Part shown: one piece after another, positions 19,136-29,291 of the stretch
How positions within the stretch are numbered: position 1 is the first letter of the stretch
How the letters are laid out: every line of letters begins with the position of its first letter
From: Azorinus chamasolen
Lineage: Eukaryota > Mollusca > Bivalvia > Cardiida > Solecurtidae
DNA length: 64,000 nt
Reading direction: 5' to 3'
Assembly (NCBI GenBank): GCA_963576725.1
Contig: OY755247.1
Span: 10,837,534 to 10,901,533 of the forward strand
Translations under genes and position numbers: made by a program
Notes under the pieces: model-generated
Databases searched by the model: none
The model's input: the letters and a program-made list of their open reading frames with translations, nothing else
What the model was told of the DNA's origin: nothing

Positions 19136-19339
19136 CAGTAAAACCTCTCTAAACCGGCAGTTAAATTTAGTATGAATATCGGTCTTGGAGACTGGTGGCA
19201 GCTTAACGCAGGGTGAAAGTCATGCAGAAAGCTCCTAGAGGAGCTTTCTGAATGACTTTCAGCCTGCATTAAGCAGCCACCTGCCTAGCAGTATCTAAAT
19301 TCTTATCTACTAGAATTCCGGTTAAGAGAGGTTTTACTG
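19136..19339 (-). mobile_element. TA-B MITE, complete
   Basis: CAGTAAAACCTCTCTAAACC to GTTAAGAGAGGTTTTACTG, TA on both sides. Core centre AGCTCCTAGAGGAGCT. Confidence 0.92.
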
Positions 19340-19474
19340 TATTTAGAAAATTCATCATCAGCGCTAAGCCTTTTCAATCGTTATTACAGTTTCTTTTATA
19401 TATAAGTATCCGTTTTCAAAATCTGATATTATCTATGGGCTGAGTGTTCCTTACATGCCTTTTCATTTATGCTT

Positions 19475-19679
19475 TTAACGTGTTGAAAACAATATGCCTG
19501 CTGAAACTGTAATCTGTTGAAATATTACTTAATTTCAGGACGCTTGGGAATTTGAGAAACTATTGACAGAATCTCAAACAGCTTGGATCCTGATGAGACG
19601 CCAAGTTGCTTGGCGTCTTGTCCGAATCCAGCATGTTTGTAAATGATATGTACGTCACGCCTTGCATGATAGTGGTTAA
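19475..19679 (+). mobile_element. TTAA-C MITE, left end uncertain
   Basis: Hairpin AAACAGCTTGGATCCTGATG with tip GCCAAGTTGCTTGGC, a symmetric change from the usual GCCGAGTAACTCGGC. Right end GCATGATAGTGGTTAA. Left end placed at TTAACGTG by size. Confidence 0.65.
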
Positions 19680-19770
19680 AGCATAATTGGAGAAAAGTGT
19701 AGATGCTTTAAACATTGACTTTCTGTTTGTCAGCTTTGGTAAGTGACAAAATATATCTCGAACAAATATG

Positions 19771-20078
19771 CAAGTGCGGATCTAGGATTTCGGATTGGGG
19801 GGGGGGGTATAAATTGTTTTGGAAGGGGGGGGGGGAGGGGGGGCTTAGATTTTTATGTTTGATGACACAAATAAACAGTGTGCTTGTAATACATGTTGTA
19901 AAAGAGCGTGATTGGGCGAGGGAAATAAAAAAAACACCTCAGATTAAATCAATGTTTTATTGAATTTTAGTAGATCTAGATCTGAAATACATGTATTACT
20001 AAAACAGTTTGTTTGGGCAATTTTAGGGGGAAGGTGTGGGGGCGTACGCCGGCTCCGTCTCCTCTAAATCCGCGCCTG
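19771..20078. mobile_element. hAT-like MITE candidate
   Basis: Left CAAGTGCGGATCTAGGATTT and right CTAAATCCGCGCCTG are inverted ends of the GCGGAT(C)-type common in hAT derivatives. ATATG lies on both sides (19766-19770, 20079-20083), shorter than the 8 bp expected. G-rich tracts near 19797-19850. A TTAA-C core scrap follows at 20130-20165. Confidence 0.5.
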
Positions 20079-20238
20079 ATATGACTTGAACCATTCTCGT
20101 GCTGAGAGACTTGATCGACATTTTCAGACAATTGGAGTCCAGATGAGACGCTGAGTAAATCGGTCAATCGTCTCTGAAAGGTTGATCGAATCGGAAGTCT
20201 GTAGAAAGTTCAGAATATCAGAGATTGGGCAGGCATTA

Positions 20239-20433
20239 AAGAGATCCAGATAAGATATGTACATTTAAACATAAACATAAGTATATCTTCTTTATTTCTC
20301 CATCAAACCTTATACTGTGACCACTCTTTAGAATCGTCTCTCCGAGACGATTCTAAAGAGTGGTCACAGTATAGGGTTTGGTGGAGAAATGACGATTTTA
20401 GTATTTGAATTCGCAGCTTTATATGTAGCTCTG
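20239..20433. mobile_element. HP-1 MITE, complete
   Basis: AGAGATCCAGATAAGATATG to TTTATATGTAGCTCTG. The hairpin with tip GTCTCTCCGAGAC has near-perfect arms; outer arm state ATACTGTG paired with CACAGTAT. Confidence 0.9.
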
Positions 20434-20487
20434 TAAATATTGTTATAGCTCTGTTATTTTTTGAGCATGAGAAGTGTCAAATAACTA

Positions 20488-20691
20488 CAGTATAACCTCT
20501 CTATAACGACCACTAAATTACATCGAGTAATTTGTGTTAAAGGCAGGTGACTGCTTAAAGCAAGGTGAAAGTAAAACAGAAAGCTCCTATAGGAGCGTTC
20601 TGTTTTACTTTCACATTGGTTTAAGCAGCCATCTGCCATAAATACCAACTAATTAACACAATTTAGTGGCCGTTATAGAGAGGTTTTACTA
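20488..20691 (-). mobile_element. TA-A MITE
   Basis: CAGTATAACCTCTCTATAAC to GTTATAGAGAGGTTTTACT; last base altered. Core I hairpin, one arm AAAGCTCC against GGAGCGTT. Confidence 0.9.
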
Positions 20692-21076
20692 TCTATAACT
20701 ATATTTATACAACTTGTTAATGCATCTGGCATGGGGTTAAATTATTTCACAAGTTCAGCCACATTATCGATCATGTAATAAAGTTAAATGTTTTGTATTG
20801 AAAGGAATAAAATGGAAAGCCATTAGTTCTGATACTCAAATCAATTTTCCTTATCAAAATGTCAAGACAGGCGTGACGAGACACTCAAATATATTTAAAG
20901 GTTGTATAAACTGCTTCGAGGGCAAAATTCCATTCGTGAATTATTTACGATGTTTTGAAAGAAAATATAATAAATTATACATCAAAATATTGCTTGTGAC
21001 ACGAAGTACGTAATGGAGCTTTGACAAAATATATTGCAGCAGCTTCCACCACGGTAAAAACATATACAATAATATA
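20692..21076. other. No recognisable feature
   Basis: AT-rich; a 71-codon plus-strand frame at 20798-21013 has no recognisable motif. Confidence 0.4.
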
Positions 21077-21280
21077 CAGTAAAACCTCTCTATAATGGTC
21101 ACTAAATTGTGTTTATTAGTTGGTATTTAGAGCAGGTGGCTGCTTAAAGCAAAGTGAAAGTAAAACAGAACGCTCCTATAGGAGCGTTCTGTTTAACTTT
21201 CATCTTGCTTTAAGCAGCCACCTGCCTTTAACACAAAATACTTGATGTAATTTAGTGGCCGTTATAGATAGGTTGTATTA
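21077..21280 (+). mobile_element. TA-A MITE
   Basis: CAGTAAAACCTCTCTATAAT to a decayed right terminus GATAGGTTGTATTA. Perfect core I hairpin. Confidence 0.9.
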
Positions 21281-21444
21281 TATACCACTAAACCGGACGT
21301 TAAAACTAGTATCAACACAAGCCTGTAAGACAGGTAGCAGCTGAGTGCAGGGTAAGGAGCTTTCTGCAGACTTTCATTCTGCATTAGGCAGCCACCTGCC
21401 TAAAAAGGACTATTTTCTATTACTAAAATTTCGATTTTTTTACT
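21281..21444 (-). mobile_element. TA-B MITE, left arm deleted to near the centre
   Basis: ACTAAACCGGACGTTAAAAC to TTTCGATTTTTTTACTG then TA. The left arm stops after TGCAGGGTAA and resumes at GGAGCTTTCTGCAGACTTTC. Directly abuts TA-A. Confidence 0.75.
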
Positions 21445-21595
21445 GTATGTGAAGGCATGTTTTTATTGGTGCACACAAATAATAGTACTGATTTTTTAAG
21501 TAGAGTGCAGAAATCACATGTTGCATTTACCAACCGCCTGCTTTTCTTTCAATAAATGAATGGTTCTTCTGTATTTACGTACATATTTAAAAACA

Positions 21596-21751
21596 TCTAG
21601 TCCCAGATCAGATTCTCTGCACTTGTGGTATAGTACAGATCTGATCCTGCAGTTTCTGCTTGAGCCTAAAATGTCCTGTGTTCGTATGCTTTCATTAGAA
21701 TACTTTAATTAGTATTCATGATTTCATTATTTCGTACAGGGAAAGGGTTAA
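21596..21751 (+). mobile_element. TTAA-A MITE, left end lost
   Basis: Begins within the hairpin (GTCCCAGATCAGATTCTCTG) and runs to CAGGGAAAGGGTTAA. The hairpin arms are mostly deleted. Shares TTAA with the next copy. Confidence 0.75.
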
Positions 21752-21935
21752 AAGACAACAGGAATGAAGCCTATAGGAGCCGTCTGATCAGGGTCTACTC
21801 TGTTTGCTTATGGTGCTATATAGATTTGATTCTACAGCTTCTGCCTGTGTCCATATGCCATTATAAAAAAGTAATCTTTTTAATATCCATGACGTCATTA
21901 TTTCCTACATGAATATCCATCAGGGAAAGGATTAA
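21748..21935 (+). mobile_element. TTAA-A MITE, left arm deleted to the centre
   Basis: After TTAAAAGACAACAGGAATGA the sequence enters the hairpin exactly at the centre (CCTATAGGAGCCGTCTGATC). Right end CATCAGGGAAAGGATTAA. A perfect TGACGTCA lies at 21890-21897. Confidence 0.8.
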
Positions 21936-22303
21936 AGAAGCTCAAAATTATCCTGATAATACGTGGAGTTATGTTGCGATCCATCTCGGTCCAAGTTGTT
22001 CGCAAATGTGATTCATGACATGTCGTGGTGAGCGAGATATGGGTAAATCATTTTTCTAATATAAACCTTGAATAAATTGTTGACTGATAGATCTATTTGA
22101 ATAAAAGAAAACACCAGAAGTTTTGCAATAACAATCAAACGGAAATTTAATTTCATTCCTGTTGAAGTGCTTTATTACGTTTGTTAAATATCATTCGAAT
22201 TAGTTTTATTAATTCTTACGCAGTTTCGACGGGTATTTTCTCAAATAAAAGCACTTCAGAAGATTGATGACAAGCGTTATTTAAAGCAGAAGAAGTGCGT
22301 GTA
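21936..22303. other. No gene; faint TTAA-C scrap
   Basis: CGATCCATCTCGGTCCAAGT followed by TGTTCGCAAATG (21975-22010) resembles a decayed TTAA-C right arm. Nothing else recognised. Confidence 0.35.
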
Positions 22304-22491
22304 TTAACCCTTTCACTTTTCAAGGCGGCGTCTGATCAGGGACTTCACTATTTGTCTCAATCCCTATTTCTATATATGTGTTTTATTCCTTTGAAATTTT
22401 CATTTATTTTTTTCATTTCCTTATTTTACTGAATTATTTAACAAACTTGGATTGCAGACGACAATTAGAAATTTGGCGCCGATAGGGTTTA
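22304..22491 (+). mobile_element. TTAA-F MITE, left arm deleted to the centre
   Basis: TTAACCCTTTCAC is joined directly to the hairpin centre TTTTCAAGGCGGCGTCTGAT. Right end TTTGGCGCCGATAGGGTTTA. A full copy is at 46654. Confidence 0.8.
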
Positions 22492-22543
22492 GGAAACAAA
22501 TATTACATGTACATGTACTGCAGATGATGATATTCGGGATTGC

Positions 22544-22728
22544 TGCCCTTTACTCCTTTCAATGCCTTTCCAGAGTAGATCCATATCAGACGGCTCCATC
22601 AGGTCAGGATGTGGTCTGTTTGCTTCCGGTTCTTGTTGCACACTTTCGGTCTGTCATGGCCAACATATATCATTGATATTCATGATGTCGTTCTGTTTTA
22701 CATGAATATTCATGGAGTAAAGGATTAA
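22544..22728 (+). mobile_element. TTAA-A MITE, left terminus decayed
   Basis: CCCTTTACTCCTTTCAATGC, shortened hairpin, right end TTCATGGAGTAAAGGATTAA. Confidence 0.7.
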
Positions 22729-23100
22729 AATGGATTTATCAACATTTGAAATACGTAATACGTTTCATTCAATATACCACTGATACTAGATTGACAAACA
22801 CTACATATAACTCCTATCATACGGTACTAATATACTATTATATAGAATTAAAGTCCTTTTCGATCTAGTGCCAGTGCCATATGCATAAATGTATCTAGTT
22901 TATTCACACACATCGCGAGTCCTGGCGAATCTTGCAGCAATTATTTTGTTGCTATTGGATATAAGGGCAGCTTACTAGACGATTCGACTGGATTCAAGTT
23001 GTTTGAAAATGCGAGTCAGGTCGCGGGTAGTATTGCAATAAAATTCATTCATCAGCCTTTTAGATGCGTTTTAATAAATATAAATACATGTAAATATATA
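22729..23100. other. No gene; faint TTAA-C scrap
   Basis: TGGATTCAAGTTGTTTGAAA and GTCAGGTCGCGGGTAG near 22985-23030 resemble a TTAA-C right end. Otherwise unrecognised. Confidence 0.35.
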
Positions 23101-23101
23101 T

Positions 23102-23283
23102 ACAGATAAGAGGCGTAAATTAAAATATTGTCAAGAAAAGTTCCTTTATTTCTCCACCAATCCCTTTGTTGTGACCACTCTTTAGAATCGTCTCGAAGAG
23201 ACGATTCTAAAGAGTGGTCACAACATATGGTTTGATGGAGAAATTATTTTAGTATTTGAATACGCACCTTTATCGATTGTTCT
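23102..23283. mobile_element. HP-1 MITE
   Basis: ACAGATAAGAGGCGTAAATT to CGCACCTTTATCGATTGTTCTG. Hairpin tip TCTCGAAGAGA; outer arm GTTGTG pairs with CACAAC. Confidence 0.85.
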
Positions 23284-23520
23284 GATAAGCACTATAAGTA
23301 TGCTCTATTGTTCTGATAAGCACTATAATTATGCTCTGTTGTTCTGACGCACCTTTATCTATCGTTCTGATAAGCACTATAATAATGCTCTATTGTTCTG
23401 ACGTACCTTTATCGATTGTTCTGATAAGCACTATAACTACATGTATGCTCTATTGTTCATAGAACGCACCTTTATCTGTTGTTCTGATAAGCACCATATA
23501 CTCTATTGTTCTGAGGCAAA
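23262..23520 (+). repeat. Tandem amplification of the HP-1 right end
   Basis: About five irregular units of CGCACCTTTATCGATTGTTC, TGATAAGCACTATAATTATG and CTCTATTGTTCTGA, generated from the HP-1 terminus and its flank. Confidence 0.8.
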
Positions 23521-23534
23521 TCTAACTAAGTTTT

Positions 23535-23650
23535 TCTACTGTTTGACCTAGTGACATAGTTTTTGACCCCGCGTGCCACTTTCAAAATTGTCTGAGATTT
23601 TATCAAAACAATACTTCTGATAAAGTTTCATGAAGATTCACCTAAACACG
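23535..23650 (+). repeat. Dispersed repeat fragment (TTGACCTAGTGACATAG type)
   Basis: CTGTTTGACCTAGTGACATA, then TTTTTGACCCCGC and AAGTTTCATGAAGATTCACC. I recall this style of repeat as common in bivalve genomes; that is memory, not a search. Confidence 0.4.
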
Positions 23651-23905
23651 TGGAGCTTACTGCATTACGAATGTCCTGCACAAAGCACGCACCTGCTCTC
23701 AGACTACTGTGCTAATAAATTATGTTGTCGCATTATCGAGACTTTACAGTATGACAAATTACATCTTCTGGTGTTAAATGATGTTGTTGTTTTTCACAGT
23801 GATCGAAATGGTATCTTACAAATATAAAATCAAGGTCTACTTCAATTGGATCATAAGAACAATGTCGTGTAATTTAAATAAGTTTCTTCCTAATATCTAC
23901 ACGTT

Positions 23906-24126
23906 TTACCCCTGTTCCACATTCATGTAAGAAATAATGACGCCATGAATATGTATTAGCTGTTTTGTTATACTTGTACATGAAAATAGCTAATTAAAAT
24001 CGCATCTACATACTGTCATAAGGAAACAGAGCAGACCCTGATCAGACGGTTCTTGAATGAGCCGTCTGATCTGGGCCTACTCCGTTTGCAAATGCGTAAA
24101 AACGTTTTTTAATGAAAGACAGGGTT
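23906..24126 (-). mobile_element. TTAA-A MITE, ends decayed
   Basis: ACCCCTGTTCCACATTCATG to AATGAAAGACAGGGTTGA. Hairpin GATCAGACGGTTCTTGAATG with opposing GAGCCGTCTGATC. Confidence 0.8.
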
Positions 24127-24416
24127 GAGCAAAGTGACACTAAAGTAAAGAGACATGGTACAGTCTTGCTGATAATAAGTACGATAACATCAATTTTCAT
24201 GACATCTTTATTGGATAATCAGTTCACATGTTTTTTTCTTGAAATACGAGTTGTCAACTCCTAGTCGACATGGAACATAAATATCTATCAAGTACGCCAA
24301 TATATCCGCTGACCGTAGCACGTGTAATCAATTATGAAACGGTAATCCGATGTAATAAACAAAGGATTACTAGGTTTGTTTTACTTAAGATCGTACGACT
24401 GAAATTAGCGTGAATT

Positions 24417-24686
24417 TTAACATAGGATGAGCGCAACCTGAAAATTTCTGTCATGCAAACGTGTTTTACGCATTTGCAAACAGAGTAGACCCAGACTAGA
24501 CGGCTCCTGTGGGAGCTGTCTGATCAGGGTCTGCACTGTTTGTTTATGATATAATACAGATATGATTATACAGTTTCTGTCATGGCCAAGAATTCCTGTC
24601 TCCATGAGTTATTATAGCAAATAAATGTAATTAATATTCATGACGTCATTATATCTTACATGAATATTCATGGAGGATAGGGTTAA
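24417..24686 (+). mobile_element. TTAA-A MITE, complete
   Basis: TTAACATAGGATGAGCGCAA to CATGGAGGATAGGGTTAA. Hairpin centre GGCTCCTGTGGGAGC. Perfect TGACGTCA at 24640-24647. Confidence 0.8.
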
Positions 24687-24888
24687 CTTGTCGCCTGCTT
24701 AAACATGTGATAATTACGACTATGTGAAAAGTTACGACTGTCGTAAACTACGATTTACGACAAAATTGATCATACGATATTTTATTAAAGTTATCCAGGT
24801 GGGTTTTTTGCAAACTGCATGTTGTTCGGGGATAAAAAAGAAGTCATTGTCAGTATTTAAAATTAAGGGTTTCTTGGGTATATGATTA

Positions 24889-25249
24889 CAGTGATCCCTC
24901 TCTACAACGACACCCTTTGGGATACGAAGATTGTATGTGTTGTTCAGAGGGAGTTGTAATAGGGAGGGAAAATCAAACATAATAAGCTTGTTTGCAGATC
25001 CCAAGATAAGGTGTAGTTCGAGAACTAAAACCGCTATGCCTCAATTAAACCCTATGTTGTGACCACTCTTTAGAATCGTCACAAAGTGACGATTCTAAAG
25101 AGTGGTCACAACATAGGGTTTGATGGAGGAATAAAGAAAATACGATGGAAAATGTTGTTTCTGGAGCCTTGTTGTTTCGGAAACAGTGACATGCGTTGTT
25201 GTAAGGAGGGAATCGTTATTGAGAGGACCGTTGTAGGGAGGGAGCACTG
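24889..25249. mobile_element. TA-F MITE hosting HP-1
   Basis: CAGTGATCCCTCTCTACAAC to GTTGTAGGGAGGGAGCACTG, TA on both sides. Inner repeats GTTGTTCAGAGGGAGTTGTA and GGAATCGTTATTGAGAGGAC. The centre is taken by HP-1. Confidence 0.8.
24998..25150. mobile_element. HP-1 MITE, nested
   Basis: Perfect hairpin 25043-25122: CCCTATGTTGTGACCACTCT, tip GTCACAAAGTGAC, and complement ACAACATAGGG. The tip differs from other copies symmetrically (TCAC/GTGA in place of TCTC/GAGA). Outer limits approximate. Confidence 0.8.
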
Positions 25250-25930
25250 TAAACTGATTTGAAAAAAGAACCGCGAGCGTGTGAAACGGTTTGGATTCTG
25301 ACTGAAATTGAAGTTGCGATCGTCGTATGTTCAAACTCAAGATAATTTCTGTCATACAAAGTTAGTATTAATTGCTACCCTAGAGAATGGGCGATAATTT
25401 TGACTAAATGAATAGTAGCGAGTATCGAAAATTAGACTACATGTATTTTGACATGATAATCTTTGACAAAGGCCCTTAGTGGTCGAAATATTAGATCAGA
25501 GCATTAAGTATTTATGAAAATTAGACCTAAAAGAGGAAGTCCCTACATTCGACATGTTTCAAAAGTGCCTAAAATATACAAAACGCATTTATTTATACGC
25601 TGAAAAGAGGTATATTGTATAAACACCGAAGGGGACACAACTTCCGTTGATGTTATTCTGCAATGTATTAATAAGTATCTATTCGGCTCACGTTTTAATT
25701 TCGTTAACTGTTCGACCAAGGTGATATTTTGTTGTAGAACAAAAATTATAAGTGTCGATGAAAACGGTTTATTTTGTATCACGGGGGCATTTTTCGATAT
25801 AAGTTCAAATTGACAATCTTCAAAATACTGATTGGACATTTCAAATATTAAGTTTTTATGACGTTATTGAAAAGATGCGTCTTTAAGATAAATTCAGTCG
25901 TAGGATCTTTAGTAAAATGCCATCCTGACC
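25250..25930. other. No recognisable feature
   Basis: Minus-strand frames of 86 and 98 codons (25095-25355, 25543-25839) show no motif; the first overlaps HP-1. Confidence 0.4.
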
Positions 25931-26123
25931 CAGAGCTCCAGATAAGATGCGTAAATTAATCTATTTTCAAGTGTACCTTCTTTATTTCTCCACCAAACCC
26001 TAGGCTGTGACCACTCTTTAGAATCGTCTCTTCGAGACGATTCTAAAGAGTGGTCACAGCCTAGGGTTTGGTGGAGAAATGACGATTTTAGTATTTGAAT
26101 ACGCACCTTTATCTGCAGCTCTG
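25931..26123. mobile_element. HP-1 MITE, complete (193 bp)
   Basis: CAGAGCTCCAGATAAGATGC to GCACCTTTATCTGCAGCTCTG without break between its parts. Outer arm CCCTAGGCTGTG pairs with CACAGCCTAGGG; tip GTCTCTTCGAGAC. Best representative of the family. Flanks CTGACC/CTGATC do not settle the target site. Confidence 0.92.
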
Positions 26124-26227
26124 CTGATCTATCAAATTATCTTATATATCAGACAATCCCTATTATGTTGCTACTTACATTTGTATTAGAATTGCCTTTC
26201 CGAGTAGGCCTATGGGTCACAATTTCA

Positions 26228-26482
26228 AGCTTGTGTGGCGGCCGTAAAACGTCGCCCCGTACTTCATTCTGAGTGTTGTTATACCTTCTGATTCTTCGAG
26301 ATCATGAATTTCAGTACTTCTTGTTATGAAAATTGAATACCGCTTAAGCCGGTGCTAGGGGGCGTGAGCAGTCTTGCACTTTCAATTACTGTTCATGAAC
26401 AGACTCAATAAAACCGTGTCTGCAATTTTCTCTTTTTGTGTTGCAATTTTTGCTCTCGGGGGATCACCTCCCTTCAGAATTT
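26228..26482 (+). repeat. LR-1 repeat, solo-LTR-like
   Basis: TTGTGTGGCGGCCGTAAAAC to CTCCCTTCAGAATTTTTA. Highly similar to 6024-6280, with the same CAATAAAACCG motif. The different flanks define the repeat limits better than any other copy. Confidence 0.65.
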
Positions 26483-26497
26483 TTAGCATTGTTTAAC

Positions 26498-26992
26498 AAA
26501 GTAAATGAACTTTAATATCTCGAACTCCAAGGAACAATAAAAAATACTTTAAGGTAACAGACGCTCGAGTCATCCGATTTCTGATCTGAACAATTTCTCA
26601 AGTTCACAGCTAAATGTAGGTCTAAAGTAATGCTTAACCATTTCAGTGCCAATGCCGGATCTGTGATTACCTATGCAAACAGTTTTGATCCAGATGAGAT
26701 GCCGAGTAACTCGGCGTCTCATCAGGATCCCAACTGCGTGTTACTGTTACTATGTTTTTGAAACAAAAATCAAAAGAATGAAAAATTGTAGCAGACGACA
26801 GAGTTTGGCAGCGAAAGGGTTAAAGCTCCTATAGGAGCATTCAGCATTAATTTTGCTGTATTATGTATTAAGCTGTCACATATGTTTCTAGATATGCATA
26901 ATGATGAATTATGATTTTTGGAAGGACTGAACATTTACTTCGAGTTATCTCGAGTTCGAGTCATCCGAGTTCGAGATATCGAAGTTCAACTG
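26498..26992 (+). mobile_element. TA-C MITE hosting a TTAA element
   Basis: Left AATGAACTTTAATATCTCGA, right GAGATATCGAAGTTCAACTG then TA. It is split within the hairpin left arm (GGTCTAAAGTAATGC / AGCTCCTATAGGAGC) by 26634-26823. Confidence 0.85.
26634..26823 (+). mobile_element. TTAA-F-type ends with TTAA-C hairpin, nested
   Basis: TTAACCATTTCAGTGCCAAT to TTTGGCAGCGAAAGGGTTAA, ends like TTAA-F. The hairpin CAAACAGTTTTGATCCAGAT with tip CCGAGTAACTCGG is the TTAA-C type. TTAA duplicated in the host hairpin arm. Confidence 0.85.
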
Positions 26993-27366
26993 TATATCTG
27001 TACGAGAGCCATAAGTCAACAATACCAATAACATAATCAAATTAATTGTTTTCACTAGACAAATTTTCTAGAACATAATGACATTATATTTGACAATATG
27101 ATGACATCTAGAATGTTTACTGAATTGATAATATATCATGAAATTCTCACTCCGATCGATAGACCTCTGTAAAAAATTACAGTCAAGTAGAAAATGTATT
27201 TTTTCTTCAACAGTTTGATCCTAACAAAGTCTACATTGTCTTTGATCACTTGGCGCATCTATAGACCTGTTTCTTTTCGAAGATGTAAGATGTAGATTGG
27301 CATAAAGTTGGTCGCTTCTATCTCTGCTGAGGTTTAGTTTTTAAACTTGAACAAAATGACATATGC
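26993..27366. other. No recognisable feature
   Basis: AT-rich, nothing supported. Confidence 0.4.
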
Positions 27367-27595
27367 TTAACCCTTTACTCCTTTCTACCTCTTTGTAAAC
27401 ACAGAAGACTCAGATCAGATAGCTCCTGTTAGAGCTGTCTAATTAAGGTCTGCTTTGCTTGCTTATGAAATTCCCGTAGGTTTGAATCTCCTGTTTCTAC
27501 CAATACCAAAACTTCTACATGCCACTATGAAAATTCAGCTAATAAATATTCATGACGTCATTATTTCGTACATAAATATTCTTGAAATGAATATA
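27367..27595 (+). mobile_element. TTAA-A MITE, right end decayed
   Basis: TTAACCCTTTACTCCTTTCT; hairpin AGATAGCTCCTGTTAGAGCT; perfect TGACGTCA at 27553-27560; right terminus eroded. Confidence 0.8.
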
Positions 27596-27618
27596 AAACA
27601 ACGAATGTCCATCCAGTA

Positions 27619-27821
27619 CAGTAAAACCTATCTATAAGGGCAACTAAACTACATGAAGTATTTGTGTTAAAGGCAGGTGGCTGCTTAAAGCAATGTGAAA
27701 GTAAAACAGAACGCTCCTATAGGAGCGTTCTGTTTTACTTTCACCTTGCTTTAAGCAGTCACCTGCCCTAAATACCAGTTAATTAACACAATTTCATGGC
27801 CGTTATAGAGAGGTTTTACTG
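27619..27821 (-). mobile_element. TA-A MITE, complete
   Basis: CAGTAAAACCTATCTATAAG to GTTATAGAGAGGTTTTACTG, TA on both sides. Perfect core I hairpin. Confidence 0.92.
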
Positions 27822-27914
27822 TAATAAGCCTGCTGAGCAAATTAGTTTTACACAATCATCTTTTACAGTGGCAAATTTCAAGCTGTAATCAGTGCGTTTA
27901 CCAAAATGCAACCA

Positions 27915-28005
27915 GGCTGCCGAATAGTTTGAATCCTGACTAGACGCTGTTGAATCCTGCTTACTCGGCGTCTCATCAGAATCTAAACCGTATTCATAGG
28001 TTGTA
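27915..28005. mobile_element. TTAA-C hairpin fragment
   Basis: GAATAGTTTGAATCCTGACT and TACTCGGCGTCTCATCAGAA with a small internal duplication (TTGAATCCTG). No termini. Confidence 0.6.
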
Positions 28006-28094
28006 ACTCATCCGCCTACATGTGTGCCTTGGGCCCCAACCACAGACAAACATGTAAGTAAACCGCATGGATTATATATATTGTAAATAAAATG

Positions 28095-28225
28095 GTCCCC
28101 GAATGAGCCATCTAATCGCGATATGCTGGTATCTGATCATGATATGCTTGTTTCCGAATGAGCCATGTTATCACGATATGCTGGTTCTGGCATGAGCCGT
28201 CTAATCATGATATGCACTATTTGTG
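28095..28225 (+). repeat. Short irregular tandem repeat
   Basis: Three units of GAATGAGCCATCTAATCGCG and ATATGCTGGT-like sequence, apparently derived from a TTAA-A hairpin arm (GAGCCGTCTGATC). Confidence 0.6.
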
Positions 28226-28401
28226 TCTCACAATACTTTCAAAAGGTTAGATCGCCAAAGAATTCCCACAGAAATACTTCTGAAAATACTCGTTATTAAC
28301 AGACTCGTTCAAAACTCATATTTGAAATAGCAAACAGTCCCCTATGATACACATTGCCCTAATGCAGCTCTAAGGCATTGCACAAAGCATTGGATTGTTC
28401 A

Positions 28402-28614
28402 TTAACCCTTAGCCTGCTATCAAAATGAGGTCTGCTAAAGCTCCGATCAGTTGCAGTCGTTACTTACTTCGGATTCGTTCAAACGTTTGAGATACTACTG
28501 ACAGAGTGTCAAACAGCTTGGATCCTGATGAGACGCCGAGTTACTCGGTGTCTCATCTGGATCCAAGCTGTTTGTAACTGTCAGTTAGGTCGTGCTTAGC
28601 AGGCTGATGGTTAA
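28402..28614 (+). mobile_element. TTAA-C MITE, complete
   Basis: TTAACCCTTAGCCTGCTATC to TTAGCAGGCTGATGGTTAA. Hairpin CAAACAGCTTGGATCCTGAT with tip CCGAGTTACTCGG. Reference copy for the family with 41093-41299. Confidence 0.92.
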
Positions 28615-28763
28615 AAGTGCTAAATAACCAGCCGTACCATATGCTATAAATAGACGATTGCTTTATTAATTCACAAAAATGTATCATGCTCACAAGATAA
28701 CAATACACGTGGGATTCCATAATTGGAGAGTGTGCTATCCATTTAATTAGCAATCAAATAGCA

Positions 28764-29075
28764 CAGTAAAACCACTCTTAAGGACTACTTTATGAATAAA
28801 CATATGCGTCTTTAAACGCACGTGGTTACTTAACCCATTACCTCATACATGTAGGCTATTTTAGACCCAACCTCTCTGAACAAATCTACCGAAAAGGAGC
28901 ATTTATTAGAGAAAAGGAAAACAATAGAATTGTGTTTTAACCACTGTGATAAATATGGAACAAAATGCTCTATTTATTTTAATGGATTCAAGAAGTGACT
29001 TTTACAGAGGCGCCAAAGACGTCAGTATGAGGGAATGGGCAGGACGAAAGTAATACAGAAAGTCAGCCACTGAAC
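28764..29075. mobile_element. TA-H MITE hosting TTAA-B
   Basis: CAGTAAAACCACTCTTAAGG, then ACGTGGTTACTTAA where TTAA-B inserted, then GGACGAAAGTAATACAGAAA, a core I arm. The right half is missing. A TTAA-A scrap follows at 29125-29190. Confidence 0.7.
28830..29039 (-). mobile_element. TTAA-B MITE, nested
   Basis: TTAACCCATTACCTCATACA to TATGAGGGAATGGG; the right TTAA is lost. Hairpin partly decayed (GGAACAAAATGCTCTATTTA). Confidence 0.8.
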
Positions 29076-29291
29076 ACTGAAAAGGAGCATGCTGAATACA
29101 AAGAAGTTCCACAAGCACCAGGTAACAGCAAACGAAGAGGATCCGTTTGATCTTTGTCGACTATGTTTGCAAATGCGTAGGAAGGCATAGAAATACAATG
29201 TTTGACTAAACTTACTGTAGATTGCTTGTGTGCAGAAAAAGCTTGGGAATGAAACTCCGATGCCATTGCTACTAAAATTAGAAAAAATCTA

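Noticed and set aside
19797..19850. G-quadruplex promoter element
   Set aside because: Poly-G tracts lie inside a hAT-like MITE with no nearby gene.
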